Assembly: GCF_007096355.1 (NCBI RefSeq)
Contig: NZ_VKDF01000007.1
Coordinates: 62,001-126,000 of the forward strand
Direction of reading: 5' to 3'
From: Paracoccus sp. M683
GTDB lineage: Bacteria; Pseudomonadota; Alphaproteobacteria; Rhodobacterales; Rhodobacteraceae
DNA length: 64,000 bases
The notes below the pieces were generated by a model. It was not told the origin of the DNA. It worked only from the letters and a program-made list of their open reading frames with translations, and made no database searches. A program made the translations under genes and the position numbers. Below, piece after piece: positions 59,452 through 64,000 of the stretch; within the stretch, counting starts at the first letter, position 1, and the number at the start of each line of letters is the position of its first letter.

Positions 59452-60872
59452 GCGACGACCTGATCCAGACATTGCGGGCGGCTGTCGGTGATCAGCATGT
59501 CTGGACCGATGCGGACCAGATGGCCCCCTTCCTGCACGAGGATCGCGGCCGCTGGACGGGCGATGCCATCGCCGTCATCCATCCCGGCTCGACCGCCGAG
59601 GTCGCCGCCTGCGTCACCGCCTGCGCCCGATCCGGCACGCCGATCTTTCCACAGGGCGGCAATACCGGGCTGGTCGGGGGCGGTGTGCCTTCGGGCGGTG
59701 TCGTCCTCACCACGCGCCGGCTGAACCAAATCCTGAAGGTCGACCCGCTGAACGCCACGATCACCGTTCAGGCGGGTTGCACCCTTGCCGCCGTCCAGCA
59801 GGCCGCGGATCAGGCCGGGCGGCTGTTCCCGCTGTCACTTGCGTCGGAAGGCTCGTGCCAGATCGGCGGCAACCTGTCCACGAATGCGGGCGGCACCGCC
59901 GTTCTGCGCTATGGCAATACCCGCGAGCTGGCCCTGGGGCTAGAGGTGGTTCTGCCCGACGGCCGGGTGCTGAACGCGCTGTCCGCGCTGCGCAAGGACA
60001 ATACCGGCTATGACCTGCGCGACCTGTTCATCGGGGCCGAGGGCACATTGGGGATCATCACCGCAGCCGTGCTGAAACTGTTTCCCAAACCCGCCACCCG
60101 CGTCACCGCCTTTGCCGCCTGCACCGGGCCGGAAGATGCGCTGGCGATCTTTGACATCCTGCGCGCGCGGGCGGGTGACGGGCTGACGGCCTTTGAATAT
60201 CTGGAACGTTTCGGGGTCGAGATGGTGCTGACCCACCTGCCCGGCGCCCGCGACCCGATGGACCAGCCGCACCCCGCCTATGTGCTGATCGAGCTGACCT
60301 CGCCCGATCCTCAGGCCGATCTGGAAACCCGGATGGAAAGCGCCCTCGCCGAGGCAATCGAGGCCGGTCTGGTCATCGACGCGGTGATCGGCGCGTCCGA
60401 GGCGCAGAATGCCGCGCTGTGGTCGCTGCGTGAAAGCATGTCCGAGATGCAGAAACATTATGGCGCCTCGATCAAGCATGACGTGGCCGTGCCGGTGGCC
60501 CGCGTGGCCGAGTTCATCACCGAGGGCGTGGCGCTGTGCCTGCAATACATGCCGACCGTGCGCCCCTGCCCCTTTGGCCATTTCGGTGACGGCAATATCC
60601 ATTTCAACCTGACCCGCCCCGAGGCGATGTCGGATGCCGAGTTCCTGTCGCATTACGGCGCCTTCAACCGGCTGGTGCATGACCTGGTGGCGGAAATGGG
60701 CGGCTCGATCTCGGCCGAACATGGCATCGGGCTGGCCAAGCGCGACCAGCTGCCGCGTTACAAGGACCCGGTGGCGATGGCACTGTTTCGCACCATCAAA
60801 CAATCGCTGGACCCGCAGAACTTGATGAATCCCGGCAAGCTGCTTGCCCCCGAACCGAAAGAAAACCCATGA
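59448..60872 (+). CDS. FAD-linked D-2-hydroxyacid dehydrogenase (GlcD/D2HGDH type)
   Basis: 474 residues. The FAD-binding (PCMH/BBE-type) N-terminal domain has TPIFPQGGNTGLVGGGVPSG and GSCQIGGNLSTNAGGTAVLR, plus FIGAEGTLGIITAAVLKLF. The C-terminal domain has HFGDGNIHFNLTRPE with the metal-binding His pair and AEHGIGLAKRDQLPRYKDP. These are features of D-lactate/D-2-hydroxyglutarate dehydrogenases. It should oxidise a D-2-hydroxyacid to the 2-oxoacid and reduce a quinone, cytochrome or flavoprotein. It overlaps the ThDP gene by four bases upstream and the GST-fold gene by four bases downstream. Substrate is unproven. Confidence 0.9.
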   Translation: MSDDLIQTLRAAVGDQHVWTDADQMAPFLHEDRGRWTGDAIAVIHPGSTAEVAACVTACARSGTPIFPQGGNTGLVGGGVPSGGVVLTTRRLNQILKVDPLNATITVQAGCTLAAVQQAADQAGRLFPLSLASEGSCQIGGNLSTNAGGTAVLRYGNTRELALGLEVVLPDGRVLNALSALRKDNTGYDLRDLFIGAEGTLGIITAAVLKLFPKPATRVTAFAACTGPEDALAIFDILRARAGDGLTAFEYLERFGVEMVLTHLPGARDPMDQPHPAYVLIELTSPDPQADLETRMESALAEAIEAGLVIDAVIGASEAQNAALWSLRESMSEMQKHYGASIKHDVAVPVARVAEFITEGVALCLQYMPTVRPCPFGHFGDGNIHFNLTRPEAMSDAEFLSHYGAFNRLVHDLVAEMGGSISAEHGIGLAKRDQLPRYKDPVAMALFRTIKQSLDPQNLMNPGKLLAPEPKENP

Positions 60873-61501
60873 TCGACCTGTATACCTGGAGCACGCCGAA
60901 CGGCCGCAAGGTCTCGATCCTGCTGGAGGAGTTGGGCCTGCCCTATACCGCCCATGCCGTCGATATCGGAAAGGATGAGCAGTTCGACCCCGCCTTTCTG
61001 AAAATCTCGCCCAACAACAAGATCCCGGCGATCTTTGACCATGACAGCGGCTTCGCCGTGTTCGAATCGGGCGCCATCATGATCCATCTTGCTGAACGCG
61101 AGGGGCGGTTCCTGCCAACCGATCCCAAGGCGCGGGCGGATGTCCTGCAATGGCTGATGTGGCAGATGGGCGGCTTTGGTCCAATGCTGGGGCAGGCGCA
61201 TTTCTTCATCAAGAACAACAAGGGCCTTGCCCCCGCGGCCGAGGACCGTTTCGCCAAGGAAGCGCTGCGGCTTTACGGCGTGCTTGACCGGCAGCTGGAC
61301 GGGCAGGATTTCGTCGCCGGCGACTATTCCATCGCCGATATGGCGATCTTCCCCTGGGTCGCGCGGCATGACTGGCATCAGGTCGATCTGCGGCAGTTTC
61401 CCCATGTGCTGCGCTGGTATCGCGCCCTGGCGGAACGGCCGGCGGTCCAGAAAGGCTATCAGGTGCCCAAGGATGTCGGCCCGATCCCGATGCCCGAATA
61501 G
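60869..61501 (+). CDS. Nu-class-like glutathione S-transferase
   Basis: 210 residues. The thioredoxin-fold N-terminus is YTWSTPNGRKVSILLEELGL (the TPNGRKV loop of YfcG/YghU-type enzymes), with the conserved cis-Pro in NNKIPAIFD and the glutathione-contact ESGAIM. The C-terminal helical domain has QWLMWQMGGFGPMLGQ and SIADMAIFPWVARHDWH, the latter a GST N-capping box (SIADMAIFP). Nu-class members reduce disulphides or act on organic hydroperoxides; in this operon it might process an aldehyde or thiol adduct. It is last in the operon and its stop lies seven bases from the convergent deacetylase gene. Confidence 0.87.
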   Translation: MIDLYTWSTPNGRKVSILLEELGLPYTAHAVDIGKDEQFDPAFLKISPNNKIPAIFDHDSGFAVFESGAIMIHLAEREGRFLPTDPKARADVLQWLMWQMGGFGPMLGQAHFFIKNNKGLAPAAEDRFAKEALRLYGVLDRQLDGQDFVAGDYSIADMAIFPWVARHDWHQVDLRQFPHVLRWYRALAERPAVQKGYQVPKDVGPIPMPE

Positions 61502-61507
61502 GCGCGA

Positions 61508-62545
61508 TCAGCGGCCAAGCCAGCCGTCCAGAAAGGCCGCCATGTTCAGCGCCAGGTCATCCGACAGATATCCGCCCTCTTGAATGATGGCGGTGGGCAG
61601 ACCGGCATTGCGGATCATGCTTGCGGCCTGGGTAAATGCCGGGGTGGTGACAGCCAGCCCCCGCAACGGGTCGCGTTCATGCGCATCCAGGCCAAGGGAC
61701 AGGACCAGCCGGTCGGGCGCGAATGCGGCAATCCGGGCCAGCCCCTGCCGGATCGCCCCCAGCCAGACCTGATCGCCCGAACCGATGGGCAAGGGCAGGT
61801 TCAGGTTGAACCCGGCCCCCGTGCCTGCGCCCGTCTCGTCCGCGTAACCCAGATAGAACGGATAGAACGCATCCGGCGCGGCATGGATGGATACGGTCAG
61901 CACATCGGCGCGATCGTAAAAGATTTCTTGCGTGCCATTGCCGTGATGAACGTCGATATCCAGTATAGCGACGCGGTCAAAATGGCCGCGCAGATGCTGG
62001 GCGGCGATGGCCGCGTTGTTCAGCAGGCAATGTCCGCCGGCCGTATCGGCATTGGCGTGGTGCCCCGGCGGCCGGCACAGCGCATAGGCCGCCCCGGCCC
62101 CTTCGGCCAGGGCCTGCGCGGCGGCAATGGCGCAATCCACCGACCGCAGTGCCGCGTGATGGCTGCCCGGCCCGATCGGACAGGCGGTGTCCGCCATATG
62201 CCATCCTGCCTGCCCCACGATCCCCGACGGATAGCGGTGCCTGTCCTTCTGCGGGTGCAGGTTGGCCACGATTTCCGGCCCGTGATCGGGGAATGCCTGC
62301 CATTCGTCCCAGACCCGAGACAGGAAATCCAGGTAACGGGCGCTGTGAACCTGCGCCATGGCGGCACGATCCGTCCTGGGCGGCTCGGCAGTGGTCAGAC
62401 CGGCCTGATGCAGCGCCTGCCGCAACAGATGGGCACGCTGCGGGCGTTCCTCGTTTTGGGCGACCTGCCCGCGCTTCAGGAAAAAGCGTGGATCATGGCC
62501 GTCCGTTTCGGCCGAAAAGAAGCAAGGGAAACCCGGCTCGGTCAC
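61508..62545 (-). CDS. Histone-deacetylase-family (acetylpolyamine amidohydrolase-like) hydrolase
   Basis: 345 residues of the HDAC/arginase fold. Metal and catalytic motifs: CRPPGHHANADTAGG, DIDVHHGNGTQEIFYDRAD (Asp and His for zinc) and LSLGLDAHERDPLRG, then the terminal IIQEGGYLSDDLALNMAAFL. Bacterial class II members deacetylate acetylpolyamines or related amides. The GTG start at 62545 overlaps the stop of the upstream GntR gene by four bases, so the two form an operon. It converges on the GST gene. Substrate not determined; APAH is favoured by the RPPGHHA motif. Confidence 0.88.
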   Translation of the reverse strand: MTEPGFPCFFSAETDGHDPRFFLKRGQVAQNEERPQRAHLLRQALHQAGLTTAEPPRTDRAAMAQVHSARYLDFLSRVWDEWQAFPDHGPEIVANLHPQKDRHRYPSGIVGQAGWHMADTACPIGPGSHHAALRSVDCAIAAAQALAEGAGAAYALCRPPGHHANADTAGGHCLLNNAAIAAQHLRGHFDRVAILDIDVHHGNGTQEIFYDRADVLTVSIHAAPDAFYPFYLGYADETGAGTGAGFNLNLPLPIGSGDQVWLGAIRQGLARIAAFAPDRLVLSLGLDAHERDPLRGLAVTTPAFTQAASMIRNAGLPTAIIQEGGYLSDDLALNMAAFLDGWLGR

Positions 62546-63273
62546 CGCGCCCGGCCTGCCTGCCGGCGGCTGACAGCCTTGCCTGGCGGCCCAAGGTCGC
62601 GCTGTTGCAGCCGCTGGACGACCAATCGCCGGGCTGTGCCGATATGTTCCTCAATGGCGGCGCGCGCCTGTTCAACATCACCGGCGGCGATTGCATCCAG
62701 CAATGGCCGATGGGTTTCGGCGACACGGTCGGCATCGCCATAAATGCAGCCGATCAGAACCAGCCCCATCTGCACCTCGGCCGCGATCTGGTCAAAGGCA
62801 GCCAGCAACCGCTCATTGCCGCTGGCTTCGCAGATCGCCCGGTGAAAGGCCAGATCGGCCGCTGCCACCTGCGCCTGCGGGGCGTCTTCATCGGCCGTGT
62901 CATGCAACCGCTTCAGACAGGCGCGCAGCCTGGGCATGCCGCGATCCCCCGCCTGCGATGCAAGTCGAACGATGGCCGCCGATTCGATTGCCAGCCGCAA
63001 TTCATACAGATCATCCATCGCCCGCGCATTGATCTCGCGCACGAAAAAGCCGCGATTGGGAATGGCGACCAGCAGGCCGGCGCTTTCCAGCTGACGCGCC
63101 GCCTCGCGTACCGGCGCCCGCGAAATGCCCATTTCGCGCGCGATCACCGATTCAGGGATGCGCTGCCCCGGCTCGATTCGCCCCGACAATACGGCATCAG
63201 TCAATGCCGCACCGACCTGGCTGACCAGATCGCTGCGCGGCAGGGTGGAAAATTCGTGAAAAGCCTTTGTCAT
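62542..63273 (-). CDS. GntR-family regulator, FadR subgroup, linked to the deacetylase
   Basis: 243 residues. The winged helix begins SDLVSQVGAALTDAVLSGRI, with PGQRIPESVIAREMGISRAP and VREAARQLESAGLLVAIPNR. The FCD domain has DLAFHRAICEASGNERLLAA, and further metal-type His positions in ETHRPLLDAIAAGDVEQAR. It ends in a basic tail. It overlaps the deacetylase gene, so it most likely regulates its own operon in response to the substrate. A 105-base gap separates it from the TonB-like gene, and the operon promoter should lie in 63274-63378. Confidence 0.9.
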   Translation of the reverse strand: MTKAFHEFSTLPRSDLVSQVGAALTDAVLSGRIEPGQRIPESVIAREMGISRAPVREAARQLESAGLLVAIPNRGFFVREINARAMDDLYELRLAIESAAIVRLASQAGDRGMPRLRACLKRLHDTADEDAPQAQVAAADLAFHRAICEASGNERLLAAFDQIAAEVQMGLVLIGCIYGDADRVAETHRPLLDAIAAGDVEQARAAIEEHIGTARRLVVQRLQQRDLGPPGKAVSRRQAGRAR

Positions 63274-63378
63274 TCGCCACTTATACCGAAAAAATAACGA
63301 TTGCAGAGCAGTTCCTTGCGCCGGCCAGCAAAATAGCTTTGAACACCCGACCGCGCGCTGCCGAAACGGCGTTTCCCA

Positions 63379-64000
63379 TCAGCGCAGGGTCATCTGGATG
63401 GGCAGGGTAAAGGAATAGCTGGCATTCTCCAGCCCTCGGGGCGCGGCAGGGCACCGGCCGACGCGCTGCGCCGCCTGCAACACCGCCTGATCCAGTTGCG
63501 GATTGCCCGACGAGCCGGCGATGCCGACAGCCTGGATCGCACCATTCCGGCCGACACGCAGGCTGAGCGCGACCTGCCCGCCCTGCCGCAGCGACGACGG
63601 CGCACGGGCCCGCCGGCTGATGCAGGACCGGATCTGCGCGCCCCATTGCGCGGTCAGCTGCGGCGCATTGGCCGCCGCCCGCTGCTGGGCCGCTGCGGCG
63701 GTCCCGCCGCCACCGCCGCCCGATCCGCCCGACCGGGGCTGGGCGGCCTGCTGCTGCGGTTGGGGGGAGGGCTGCTGTCGCGGCGCCGCGGCGGCCTGTT
63801 GTTGGCGCGGGGCCTCGCGCTGCGGCTGGCGGGGTTTGGCCTTCGTCTCGGCGCGCGGCGCGCGGCGTTCCGGGCGGGCAGCCGGGCGGTCGGAACTGGA
63901 CAACAGCAGCGCCGAAACGATCTCGGGCGGGGCGGTCGGCAGCGTCATTTGCTGGGTCATCTGCGGGCGCATCGGCGGCAGCGTCATGGCCGGCGCGACC
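63379..64000 (-). CDS. TonB-like energy transducer, cut by window end
   Basis: The frame is open through the last base, so the N-terminal part (cytoplasmic tail and membrane helix) is missing; about 207 codons remain. The visible part has a Pro/Gln/Arg/Lys-rich spacer with long Gln and Ala runs, a Gly-rich segment, and a TonB C-terminal domain: GGQVALSLRVGRNGAIQAVG, GSSGNPQLDQAVLQAAQRVG, ending SYSFTLPIQMTLR. TonB transmits proton-motive force to outer-membrane receptors with ExbB/ExbD. The C-terminal domain is recognisable, so the assignment is fair; a TolA-like protein is a second possibility. Confidence 0.8.
   Translation of the reverse strand, partial: VAPAMTLPPMRPQMTQQMTLPTAPPEIVSALLLSSSDRPAARPERRAPRAETKAKPRQPQREAPRQQQAAAAPRQQPSPQPQQQAAQPRSGGSGGGGGGTAAAAQQRAAANAPQLTAQWGAQIRSCISRRARAPSSLRQGGQVALSLRVGRNGAIQAVGIAGSSGNPQLDQAVLQAAQRVGRCPAAPRGLENASYSFTLPIQMTLR

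Overview
The window reads as a chromosome segment of a Rhodobacteraceae-type alphaproteobacterium, most likely Paracoccus or a close relative. This rests on the high GC content, the many short ATGA/GTGA gene overlaps, the recO, hrpB, MFS_3, ycjX/DUF697 and DUF1127 gene styles, and a dispersed GGGATATTTGGATCAAAG palindromic repeat. It is an inference from sequence character, since no rRNA or tRNA gene is present to place it. I see no rRNA, tRNA, CRISPR array, intact insertion sequence or prophage.

Layout. 1-5443: end of an acyl-CoA dehydrogenase, two tandem META-domain lipoproteins, recO, adenine deaminase, and a rarD-VOC gene pair. 5444-6051: a gene-poor patch with a locally AT-rich stretch. 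6052-11838: a minus-strand flagellar block motB-flgE-flgK-flgL-flgI. 11948-20395: one minus-strand operon with a branched-chain-amino-acid-type ABC importer between two AMP-forming ligases (acyl-CoA synthetase, livG, livH, livM, binding protein, livF, PaaK-like ligase), probably for uptake and CoA activation of a carboxylic acid. 20533-31328: hrpB carrying a translated repeat element, the ycjX/DUF697 envelope pair followed by a frameshifted VOC remnant and a PaaI thioesterase, a GAF-HWE histidine kinase, a secreted MORN-repeat protein and NAD synthetase.

31331-34935 holds two palindromic repeats around a possible leader peptide/terminator, then an oligopeptide-type ABC importer without a binding protein. 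34946-39537 is an MFS_3 exporter translationally coupled to a large secreted TPR-CHAT protein with its His/Cys dyad intact. 39872-48827 is cell-wall and housekeeping: L,D-transpeptidase, a Lys/Ala-rich protein, a lytic transglycosylase, priA, transaldolase-like fsa, DUF484-xerC, msrA-prmA. 48824-49601 is a decaying locus: an HxlR regulator with an internal deletion and a SnoaL-like gene that has lost its start.

The most interesting part is 50336-61501. A LarA-like racemase/epimerase retains the spacing of the nickel-pincer Lys and His. It is followed by a single-frame LarC with a His-rich tail, a TAXI-type TRAP transporter, a GntR regulator, and an operon of a ThDP enzyme, an FAD-linked D-2-hydroxyacid dehydrogenase and a Nu-like glutathione transferase. 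Together these could import a 2-hydroxyacid, epimerise it with the nickel-pincer cofactor, oxidise it to the 2-oxoacid and cleave or decarboxylate that. This is a hypothesis: gene families are seen, the substrate is not. The window ends with a GntR-HDAC-family deacetylase operon and the C-terminal part of a TonB-like protein.
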